Assembly: GCA_020061995.1 (NCBI GenBank)
Contig: JAGUXE010000301.1
Span: 1 to 5,679, forward strand
Origin: Ignavibacteriales bacterium
GTDB taxonomy: Bacteria; Bacteroidota; Ignavibacteria; Ignavibacteriales; Ignavibacteriaceae
DNA: 5,679 bases
Reading direction: 5' to 3'
Shown here in pieces: positions 1-5,632 of this stretch; within the stretch, counting starts at the first letter, position 1, and each line of letters starts with the position of its first letter. A program made the position numbers and the translations under genes. The notes under the pieces are model-generated. The model made no database searches, was not told the DNA's origin, and saw only the letters and a list, made by a program, of their open reading frames with translations.

Positions 1-87
1 GTATTCAAACGTACCGGGCAGGATTTGCCGGTCAAAGTCCAGTGCCAACAGTTTTAAGCCTTGATGCATCGGTTTGTAGCGTGCCAT
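1..87 (-). CDS. Transposase, N-terminal fragment (IS1182-like)
   Basis: The 29 visible codons run from ATG at 87 off the left edge. They read MARYKPMHQG at the start and LDFDRQILPGTFEY at the end. The DxxxQxLPGTFEY stretch is the hallmark N-terminus of DDE transposases of the IS1182/IS4-like type with a DUF772 N-terminal domain, which usually continue with a conserved helical segment and then the DDE core; none of that is in the window. The protein would bind the ends of its insertion sequence and catalyse transposition. Transcription runs leftward, the same way as the cassette genes. The start is chosen because it begins the recognisable N-terminus. A weak purine run precedes the start. The family name is from memory of the motif and could be a neighbouring DDE family. 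The gene may be intact beyond the edge; this cannot be judged here. Confidence 0.7.
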   Translation of the reverse strand, partial: MARYKPMHQGLKLLALDFDRQILPGTFEY

Positions 88-165
88 GCCTGCCTACTCG
101 TTCGGGTGCTTGCGATGCTTGAATCCCACAAAAGGGCGGTTTTGAGGGTTTTTCTACACCCTCAA
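1..165 (-). mobile_element. Right-hand end of an insertion sequence abutting attC-1
   Basis: The segment upstream of the transposase start ends at attC-1. It holds a perfect 8-bp inverted repeat, TTGAGGGT at 142-149 and ACCCTCAA at 158-165, whose right arm runs into the AAC of the attC core. On the minus strand the putative end reads GGGTGTAGAAAAACCCTC, which resembles a transposon terminus. The exact boundary is inferred, because the other end and any target duplication lie outside the window. Confidence 0.4.
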
Positions 166-251
166 CGTCTCGCTTGACGGGCGCGGCGGGGAGTAGACTG
201 GTCGGAGTCGCGGGCTGTCACCGCGTCCGTCGTCGAAGCTGCTCGTTAGCT
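160..251 (-). repeat. attC-1 integron recombination site
   Basis: This GC-rich element has the left core CCTCAAC (160-166), the right core GTTAGCT (245-251) and two imperfectly complementary arms, GACGGGCGCGG on the left and CCGCGTCCGTC on the right. It can fold into the single-stranded hairpin that IntI recognises. On the minus strand it follows the TIR gene at 474-1319, the normal gene-then-attC order. The spacer between stem and core is longer on the right arm, consistent with that being the R''-L'' side and so with minus-strand polarity. The left core (GTTGAGG on the minus strand) differs from those of the other sites and may be partly insertion-sequence DNA. Confidence 0.85.
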
Positions 252-473
252 AATTAATTGAAGTCACTAAAATTATTTTCTTTTTTGCATTTTGGTTTGG
301 CACGTCAGCTTGTCAAACTGATAAAAGATTGGGATAGCCACTAATTCTTGTTTTATCTGATCTGGCACGGTGTATTGTAAAAGCCCTGAAAGATTGAGTT
401 TGCACTAATTTTTGATTTTTGGTTGGACTGACATAACATATTATCAAAACGCTAAAAAATTAAACTGATTTCA

Positions 474-1319
474 TCAAATTTCACAGTTTTGTTTTATTGC
501 CTCAAACAATTGATCATTCTGATTGAACATTGCTGCAATGCCATCAAGTTGACCATTTGCAAATAGTGCCATTTGCCGATTGTCTATATCTATATACTCT
601 ATTTTTACCCATTCAAAACGTAAATCAGTTCCTTGTCTACCACGTGAAAACCTTTTTATATTCTTTATCTGAATAAGAAACTTCTTGCCAATAAATTCAA
701 CTTCATCCATGCGAATTATAAGAATACCCCTATCATCGTACCTATCCTCTTTAAGACTTCTGATCAAGGGTAGTTTGCCAGGTTTTTGACGATACCAAAC
801 TTTCTGAAAAATTAAATTTTGACACTTGGATTCTGATTTTTTTTGAAGTGAGCATTGCTCTATCTGCTGAATCAAGCGATCCATTTGACTGTGAAAATCA
901 CGAACTGACCTTGCTTCGGCGGCATTAAGAGATGCTAAGTCGGTTAAAGTTGTTGGAAGCCCGCTTTCTTCAGGCATCTTTGCTTGAGCGACTAGCACTG
1001 GAATCACAGTGACGCCATACTTTAAAGCCATTTCGATTTCTGTACGCACAAAGTCACTAGGATCATCGAGACGACGTTGTCCCTTTCTTATGTCGTCATT
1101 GTAAGTAACATTTAACCAATTATCACCTATTATTGCTAGAAGCACATCGCAATCCATTAAAACTTCCTTTATATAAAAACAGAAGTTCGTTCCAAAGGGG
1201 ATTGTATTAATATCAAAAAAGACAGCGGCTTCGCCGAGTTTTGAAATGAGCTTATCGTAAATACGACCAGCTTCCGCTGCGCTATCTTCACGACGATATG
1301 AAATAAAGACTTTCGGCAT
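474..1319 (-). CDS. TIR-domain effector with PH-like C-terminal domain
   Basis: This is a 281-residue protein. Residues 1-150 are a TIR domain: strand A is KVFISYRRED, strand B is AVFFDINTIPFG (residues 32-43), the next strand is CDVLLAIIGDNWL, and DFVRTEIEMAL (89-99) holds the probable catalytic glutamate, E94. Bacterial TIR domains of this type cleave NAD+ or make cyclic ADP-ribose-like signals; activity here is inferred from the family. Residues about 165-281 are rich in beta strands (GILIIRMDEVEFIGKKFLI, then FEWVKIEY) and end in a helix. This pattern resembles a bacterial PH-like domain, which could sense a ligand or membrane, but I am less sure of it. No signal peptide or membrane helix is seen. 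The start at 1319 begins the canonical TIR strand A and has a purine-rich AAGAGAG just upstream. It is the only gene of its cassette and no partner sensor is nearby. A stand-alone abortive-infection effector is the likely role. Confidence 0.88.
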   Translation of the reverse strand: MPKVFISYRREDSAAEAGRIYDKLISKLGEAAVFFDINTIPFGTNFCFYIKEVLMDCDVLLAIIGDNWLNVTYNDDIRKGQRRLDDPSDFVRTEIEMALKYGVTVIPVLVAQAKMPEESGLPTTLTDLASLNAAEARSVRDFHSQMDRLIQQIEQCSLQKKSESKCQNLIFQKVWYRQKPGKLPLIRSLKEDRYDDRGILIIRMDEVEFIGKKFLIQIKNIKRFSRGRQGTDLRFEWVKIEYIDIDNRQMALFANGQLDGIAAMFNQNDQLFEAIKQNCEI

Positions 1320-1433
1320 GGCTCTCTTCGTTTTGTATCCAAAAATTGAGTGAGATTGACGCCTATGATGGTGTGAAAAATCTAGGCATCTTTTTTTGTT
1401 TGCTTTATAGGGTCATGGCATGATAATTACCAC

Positions 1434-1523
1434 CGCCAACGTCAACATGACGGGCGCGGCGGGGAGTCGATTGGACGAAGACGCGAGCTGTCACCGCGTC
1501 CGTCGTCGATGTTCTCGTTAGCC
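1434..1523 (-). repeat. attC-2 integron recombination site
   Basis: The cores are CGCCAAC (1434-1440) and GTTAGCC (1517-1523), around the same GC-rich arms as attC-1. The GACGGGCGCGGCGGGGAGT and TCACCGCGTCCGTCGTCGA blocks are identical to attC-1; the central loop and the spacers next to the cores differ. It lies downstream of the NDT-like gene on the minus strand and forms the upstream boundary of the TIR cassette to the left. Confidence 0.9.
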
Positions 1524-1608
1524 AGCTAATTGAATTAATTATAGAAATGACTATTTATCAAAATGAAACTCATACATTGTATAGAATAAAGTCGGTTTTT
1601 ATTACTCC

Positions 1609-2076
1609 TTAATTTCTAGTCATTTCTATCATCTTATTTAAGTTGGTATTGAGTATTTTTCTGAGATGTTCAGTAGAACGATAAAATTGAACTCGCAATG
1701 GGGCAATATCAAAATGTATTTCTGAACCTTCTTTAGCTATTAATAGAATATCTTCTGCTTCATTTCCTACTCCGTGAGCATATCCAAGCTCATAATAGAC
1801 ATTAGGTCTTTCTTTGCTCAAGTCAAATATTATAAATTCTGCCTTCTCAATTAAATCTTTTATTTCTTGAATTATAAATCCAGAACCCACGTTCTCATCT
1901 ACCCGTTTTGCTTTAAGTTTTAATTTTGTGCATTCATCTCTTATTGCTGAATACACATCATCTCCTGTAAATGACATAACAATAAAAACAAGATTTTCTT
2001 TAAAGTCACCTAGATCATCAGGATTCCAATTATTACCTCGGAACTGTTGATCGTAAAATGTGCTTTCCCTACCCAT
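1609..2076 (-). CDS. Nucleoside 2-deoxyribosyltransferase-fold (TIR-like) protein
   Basis: This is a 155-residue single-domain protein. After about 27 N-terminal residues, LVFIVMSFTGDDVYSAIRDEC forms strand and helix 1. KAKRVDENVGSG follows, then AEFIIFDLSKERPNVYYELGYAHG (79-102). The FDLS aspartate (D85) and the YELGYA glutamate (E96) match the conserved acid and the nucleophilic glutamate of nucleoside deoxyribosyltransferases, in which MELGYA carries the nucleophile. Relatives in bacterial conflict systems are thought to hydrolyse nucleosides or nucleotides or to bind nucleotide signals, so NAD+ or deoxynucleoside attack is plausible but unproven. The length is typical for a stand-alone domain. 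There is no signal peptide or membrane segment. An AGGAG lies 10 bases before the ATG, the clearest ribosome binding site in the window, and fixes the start. It is the only gene in its cassette. The protein could be a metabolic enzyme rather than an immune effector, but the NVYYELG/AHG form is more common in the effector-like group. Confidence 0.82.
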   Translation of the reverse strand: MGRESTFYDQQFRGNNWNPDDLGDFKENLVFIVMSFTGDDVYSAIRDECTKLKLKAKRVDENVGSGFIIQEIKDLIEKAEFIIFDLSKERPNVYYELGYAHGVGNEAEDILLIAKEGSEIHFDIAPLRVQFYRSTEHLRKILNTNLNKMIEMTRN

Positions 2077-2086
2077 TTAGATGTTT

Positions 2087-2091
2087 CTCCT
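2087..2091 (-). promoter_or_regulatory. Shine-Dalgarno AGGAG for the NDT-like gene
   Basis: On the minus strand AGGAG stands 10 bases before the ATG at 2076. None of the other large genes has so good a match, so this cassette can probably be translated well whatever its transcript source. Confidence 0.75.
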
Positions 2092-2177
2092 GTTATCTTC
2101 TGAATTTAAAAATATGAGTTGTCTGTTAACAATTTTCGTGATCTGTTTTTTATTTTTTAAATATTATCTGTGGTGGT

Positions 2178-2189
2178 CAGTATATACTG
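2178..2189. promoter_or_regulatory. Perfect 12-bp palindrome CAGTATATACTG beside attC-3
   Basis: The 12 bases equal their own reverse complement and sit immediately upstream (minus strand) of the NDT-like gene leader, next to the attC-3 core. TATACT inside it resembles a -10 box, but no convincing -35 box lies at the right distance in the attC. It could be a cassette-borne operator or promoter element, or chance in AT-rich DNA. Confidence 0.3.
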
Positions 2190-2280
2190 TGCTAACGTCA
2201 TGCATGACGGGCGCTGCGGGGAGTAAGCTGGGCGAAGTCGCGGGCTATCACCGCGTCCGTCGTCGATGTGCTTGTTATGC
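2190..2280 (-). repeat. attC-3 integron recombination site
   Basis: The cores are TGCTAAC (2190-2196) and GTTATGC (2274-2280), with the shared arms GACGGGCGC and CCGCGTCCGTCGTCGA. One arm carries CTG where the others have CGG, and the loop has CTATCA for CTGTCA. The right core touches the stop codon of the TIR gene at 2281 directly, so that cassette has no 3' untranslated DNA. The core GTTATGC is the exact complement of GCATAAC in attC-4, as expected for the two ends of one cassette. Confidence 0.92.
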
Positions 2281-3141
2281 TTAAGATTTCTTTGTTAATT
2301 TGTTTTTTTCACTAGATATTTCATATTCTATTATCCCTCTATGAGAATTTGATCTGTTCCAGTATAAAGAAACTTTCATTCCGCTTTCTGTGATAAAAAA
2401 CACTCTTTCCCCTAAAATTCTTTCTTCATGTATATATTTATTAATTTTTAATTTTGAAAGATAACTCTCTGGGTAACAATTTTCACATATGTTTTCTTGT
2501 AAATATAACTCTATATAAGAAAAGGTTGTATACCCATATTCTTTGTTTGTTCTCATTCTCATTTTGTTAAGTATTTTTAGATCATCCTGAGATAAATTCT
2601 TAATTAAATTTGCAATGTAAAAAGATTCGTAATTTTCTATAAGTGATGCAATCGGTGAGTTTTTAAGGTTTGATACGGAATTCTTGATGCTTTCGTTAAT
2701 GTTATTTTTAAGTTTTGGAAATATATTGTGAATCTGAGTTATTAACTCTGTTAGTGAGTCTTCAAAGCCTTTATCAGGAAAGCTTATGGCATTGTAATTT
2801 TTTAAAGGATTGTCAGGCCATTCGGAATTAGAAAAATCTAAATAAACAGGTATGACTAATATGGCCTCATCAGGATTAGTTTCTGCTTTATAAGAAAGAA
2901 CCCCATATTCTAAAAATAGCCAACTTCTTTCTCTCGTATCGCGTGAAAATAGAATTATCCCTACTCTGGATGACTCAAGAGCATCATTTATTTTTTTAAA
3001 CCATAATTCTCCGCCATTAATATTCTCAGAAGACAAAAAAATTTCATCTACCATTGTCAATGATTTTATAATATCTATCAAGTATTCGCCTAATTTTTTA
3101 TTTAAACTTCCTGAATAGCTAATAAATATCTTATTACTCAT
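2281..3141 (-). CDS. TIR-domain protein with winged-helix-like C-terminal region
   Basis: This is a 286-residue protein. Residues 1-150 form a TIR domain: KIFISYSG is strand A, DEIFLSSENINGGELWFKKI (32-51) is the strand B/BB-loop region, VGIILFSRDT (60-69) comes next, and SWLFLEYG (73-80) carries the probable catalytic glutamate E78. EAILVIPVYLDF is a later strand. The W(L/F)xxEYG form differs from the TIR at 474-1319, so the two are not recent duplicates. Residues about 165-286 contain LSQDDLKILNKM, a YLSKL segment and LGERVFFITESG, an order compatible with a winged-helix-like or effector-associated domain; this is weak inference. No membrane segment is seen. The 38-base leader between the start and attC-4 has no good ribosome binding site or promoter, so expression may depend on read-through from the array promoter. 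It is the only gene in its cassette and has no recognisable partner. NAD+ cleavage after phage infection is the expected role from the family. Confidence 0.85.
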   Translation of the reverse strand: MSNKIFISYSGSLNKKLGEYLIDIIKSLTMVDEIFLSSENINGGELWFKKINDALESSRVGIILFSRDTRERSWLFLEYGVLSYKAETNPDEAILVIPVYLDFSNSEWPDNPLKNYNAISFPDKGFEDSLTELITQIHNIFPKLKNNINESIKNSVSNLKNSPIASLIENYESFYIANLIKNLSQDDLKILNKMRMRTNKEYGYTTFSYIELYLQENICENCYPESYLSKLKINKYIHEERILGERVFFITESGMKVSLYWNRSNSHRGIIEYEISSEKNKLTKKS

Positions 3142-3179
3142 GGGTTTTTATCTTGATATTGACTCGTGGAGGTGTTTTT

Positions 3180-3269
3180 GCATAACGTCATGTGTGACGG
3201 GCGCGGCGGGGAGTAGAGAGTAAGAATCGTGGGCTGTCACCGCGTCCGTCGTCGACATAATTGTTATCG
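3180..3269 (-). repeat. attC-4 integron recombination site
   Basis: The cores are GCATAAC (3180-3186) and GTTATCG (3263-3269). The outer arms are identical to the other sites (GACGGGCGCGGCGGGGAGT and CTGTCACCGCGTCCGTCGTCGA), while the central stretch 3217-3230 is the most divergent of the four. On the minus strand it closes the two-gene PPDK-like/REC-TIR cassette, and a miniature transposable element lies between it and that cassette's last gene. Confidence 0.92.
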
Positions 3270-3297
3270 AAACTTATGCTTTAATTATATAAATTAA

Positions 3298-3451
3298 GGC
3301 TCTTTGGGATCTCCCGTGGTAATGCTGACTTTTCGCCCTGATCAAGAGCAAAACTCAGCGGGCTGGACATCTCAACTTGTTGATTTCGTTGAGTAGTATT
3401 GCCCAACGAAATAATGAGAAAGATTATCACCACGGGAGAGCCCAAAGAGCC
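3298..3451. mobile_element. Non-coding MITE with ISL3-like inverted ends
   Basis: This is a 154-bp element with 23-bp terminal inverted repeats, 3298-3320 and 3429-3451, that differ at one position. Each begins GGCTCTTTGGG and closes with TCTCCCGTGGT. The flanks read TAAATTAA (3290-3297) and TAAATTAT (3452-3459), an 8-bp target duplication with one mismatch. GGCTCTT ends and 8-bp duplications are typical of the ISL3 family, so a transposase of that family elsewhere in the genome may mobilise it. No reading frame of note lies inside. Internal hairpins include ATTTCGTTG at 3383-3391 paired with CAACGAAAT at 3404-3412. The insertion lies just outside the REC-TIR gene; the right-hand duplication contains that gene's TAA stop, so its coding sequence is unharmed. 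Confidence 0.85.
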
Positions 3452-3455
3452 TAAA

Positions 3456-4241
3456 TTATATTACTTCAAGTTCAATTCGCAGTGATTCCAGTACTTCATT
3501 AAAGTGGTTTTTTTCAAAGTCAAGACGCATTATTCCTGATATATTGCTAAAAATCTCAACACCACTTTCAGCGACTAAAATAACATTATTGCGCCCATAC
3601 TTACCTTGAAAAAAACCAATTTCGTGAACGACATTTTGACGAGTCCTGGCACCATTATCAAGTTGATAATCATCTTTTGTCATTAAAATCACAGCGCAAT
3701 TACAATAATTGCTAATATTCTCTAATTTTTCAACAACAGTTAAGCCTCGACTAGGTTGATCAGCCAGTATAAAAACTTTTCTCTTTAATCTTTCCTGTAT
3801 AAATTCTTTGATTTTCAACTTTAATAATTCATTGTGACCGTAACTGAGAAATATGTTATTTTTCATTTTTGAAGTGATTTCCTGTATTGATGTGCGCAGT
3901 TTAGAGTAAAATAAACTATTCCCTTTATCTAGGAAATTGTAAGCTCCTGTTTTCATGCACTCGGCTACAATTTCAGTCGTGTTTTGCTGTTTAGTTGTAA
4001 TCATCAAGCAAATTGATTTTAAGTTGCCATGCTTAATATATTTTAATAGATTTAATCCTTCATCTGAATATGTGGGAGGAAGCATTAGGTCAATAATAAC
4101 AATATCAAATTCGATTCTGTACAGTAAACATTTGGCTTCCTCACTATTTTCCGCATATTTTACATCGTATCCGTATGATAATAAGATGGAAATGCATTTC
4201 TCTGAAAATATCTTATCATCATCAACAAAAAGAAAGTTCAT
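3456..4241 (-). CDS. Response-regulator receiver (REC) fused to Cap12-type TIR effector
   Basis: This is a 261-residue, two-domain protein. Residues 1-120 are a receiver domain: FLFVDDD supplies the acidic pair D7/D8, FDIVIIDLMLPP the phospho-acceptor D51, LMITTK the switch threonine (82 or 83) and NFLDKG the lysine K106, so all phosphorylation residues are present. Residues 128-261 are the TIR-like nucleotide-binding domain known from CBASS Cap12 and Pycsar TIR effectors: NIFLSYGHNELLKLKIKEF, then GLTVVEKLE, AVILMTKDDY and RQNVVHEIGFFQGKYGR, where E207 is the probable catalytic glutamate. The family cleaves NAD+ when switched on by a bound signal. Here the usual cyclic-nucleotide sensor is replaced by REC, implying control by phosphorylation. 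There is no DNA-binding output domain. The start overlaps the stop of the upstream PPDK-like gene as ATGA, so translation is probably coupled. The fusion is similar in logic to REC-effector proteins of Detocs, but with a TIR output. Domain calls are strong; the mechanism is inferred. Confidence 0.9.
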   Translation of the reverse strand: MNFLFVDDDKIFSEKCISILLSYGYDVKYAENSEEAKCLLYRIEFDIVIIDLMLPPTYSDEGLNLLKYIKHGNLKSICLMITTKQQNTTEIVAECMKTGAYNFLDKGNSLFYSKLRTSIQEITSKMKNNIFLSYGHNELLKLKIKEFIQERLKRKVFILADQPSRGLTVVEKLENISNYCNCAVILMTKDDYQLDNGARTRQNVVHEIGFFQGKYGRNNVILVAESGVEIFSNISGIMRLDFEKNHFNEVLESLRIELEVI

Positions 4242-5602
4242 AATTCAAGCTCTGGTATGCCTAAATTGTATTCCCTATTAATTTTAATTATTTTTATAAA
4301 TAAGTTGTTTATATGCTTATGTTTTGATTCTTCTAATTTGGTTTTATTATAAGGGTTTAATTGTTTTGATATTAGTTCTGCTATCAGTCGAAGATATATA
4401 TTCATTGAATAATTGATCTTTATAAATGAATCACAACGACAATCGCTATTAAAAATAGCTATATTTTTATTTGGGATAATTACCACATTTGAAAATTCCT
4501 GAATTTTAATGCCTGACTCAAGAATTAGAACTTTTTCTTCGGTATCAATTTTAACATTAAGTGAAATTGCAGGAATTTTTAGCTCTCTTGCTATAACTGC
4601 CAAATGGCAATGTCTATTTCCATGGTTTCCTATAGCTCCATTAGAGCATTTTAAGATTGACTCCCAATCTGGACTAAAGCTCTCACATGCAATTATATAT
4701 TTTTCTTTATGAGGTCTATTGTGATTTGCAATATATTTCATGTCGGGAATTTTAGGAATAAGCAATTTCCCAATGCCTAAGCCATTATTAAATGGCCTTC
4801 CTTCTACAGTTATTGAATTAGACATAATGCCATAAATTTCTTCATTTATATAAAACATTGAGTCTAAGTTTTCGGGCTTAAGTCTCATTAGGTATTCAAG
4901 GCTGTCAATAACATTGTTGTCTAATAAGTCAGTAAGGTAGTGAAAATATGCAGGCAATGGTATGTTTTCTTCTTCAACTGAAGATATAATAGGGTTTTTA
5001 TCGAATCTAAAAGAAATGTTACATGCACTGCTAATGGTTTCTTCAATTTTTTTAATAAAATGTTGATAACAATTATTTTTCCATTCGGTTATGTTATCAT
5101 CTTTTTTTTCTGAAAAGCTCTCACTACTCGTGTGCATACCTGTTTGTAGTGATCGTGTTGCCACAGTGTGGTTCTCATAAGATGGCTGTATTATTATTCC
5201 GGGTAGACTATTTTCGTCAGACTTTTTATTAATTAATCTCCAAGCAATTGCTTCTTCTTTCCAATATAATCTCAATATATACTCAATTGTATTTTTAATT
5301 TGGAAGATTGATTTTGAGGTTTTGATTTTATTAGGTAATCCAGGAATATGATCATTTTCACTACACACAATATTGACATTCATTGCATCAAGTGGAAAAC
5401 TATCATCAATCAATGTTTTAATTAGTTTTATCTGATTGCGATCTAACTCAAAAACAGAGCGAAATTTGAAGAATTCATCTTGTGATATAATAATTGATGT
5501 TTCAATTAAGAAATCTTTTTTATGAAGCATCCATATATTATAAGCCTTGCATCCAATTTGTAATTTTGTTGTGCTTGATATATTTTTCAAAAGACTTATC
5601 AT
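4238..5602 (-). CDS. Truncated PPDK-like protein: degenerate ATP-grasp plus phosphohistidine swivelling domain
   Basis: This 454-residue protein has the domain order of pyruvate phosphate dikinase but lacks the PEP/pyruvate TIM barrel (PPDK is usually about 870 residues). Residues 12-45 (LQIGCKAYNIWML onward) resemble the GGKxxNLxxM start of the ATP-grasp. FQIKNTIEYILRLYWKEEAIAWR (100-122), GIIIQPSY and TRSLQTG (149-155) match the ATP-grasp C-lobe. YLTDLLDNNVIDSLEYLMRLKPENLDSM (222-249) is the PPDK linker helix pattern. GLGIGKLL (274-281) to HCHLAVIARELKIPAIS (331-347) is the swivelling domain, in which H333 aligns with the catalytic histidine of TSHAA. The ATP-grasp N-lobe is much shortened and the usual LQTR segment reads ISSVEEEN, so ATP use is doubtful. 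The last 70 residues are unassigned. It is the first gene of the operon with the REC-TIR gene and could sense a ligand, donate phosphate or hold the effector off. The ATG at 5602 has only a weak AAGAA upstream. Family placement is by motif reading. Confidence 0.75.
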   Translation of the reverse strand: MISLLKNISSTTKLQIGCKAYNIWMLHKKDFLIETSIIISQDEFFKFRSVFELDRNQIKLIKTLIDDSFPLDAMNVNIVCSENDHIPGLPNKIKTSKSIFQIKNTIEYILRLYWKEEAIAWRLINKKSDENSLPGIIIQPSYENHTVATRSLQTGMHTSSESFSEKKDDNITEWKNNCYQHFIKKIEETISSACNISFRFDKNPIISSVEEENIPLPAYFHYLTDLLDNNVIDSLEYLMRLKPENLDSMFYINEEIYGIMSNSITVEGRPFNNGLGIGKLLIPKIPDMKYIANHNRPHKEKYIIACESFSPDWESILKCSNGAIGNHGNRHCHLAVIARELKIPAISLNVKIDTEEKVLILESGIKIQEFSNVVIIPNKNIAIFNSDCRCDSFIKINYSMNIYLRLIAELISKQLNPYNKTKLEESKHKHINNLFIKIIKINREYNLGIPELEL

Positions 5603-5632
5603 GATAAATTCTTTTAAGATGTGATTAGAAAA

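Noticed and set aside
2081..2284. Plus-strand open frame of 67 codons
   Set aside because: It runs through the NDT-like gene leader and straight across attC-3, has no ribosome binding site, and its second half is translated recombination-site sequence.
474..3141. Thoeris or complete CBASS system
   Set aside because: No ThsA-like SLOG/SIR2 partner and no CD-NTase is present; the TIR genes stand alone in separate cassettes.
160..3269. Four similar repeats considered as CRISPR or generic palindromic repeats
   Set aside because: Spacing is near gene length and irregular, each copy has the AAC...GTT cores and paired arms of attC, and they separate single genes.
3298..3451. Inverted repeat read as an intrinsic terminator
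   Set aside because: The arms are 108 bases apart, no U-run follows, and the flanks show a target duplication, so a mobile element explains it better. It may still affect RNA ends.
3955..4281. Plus-strand open frame of 108 codons
   Set aside because: It is the antisense shadow of the REC-domain coding region, which has clear conserved motifs on the minus strand.
4509..4712. Plus-strand open frame of 67 codons
   Set aside because: It is antisense to the conserved phosphohistidine domain of the PPDK-like gene.
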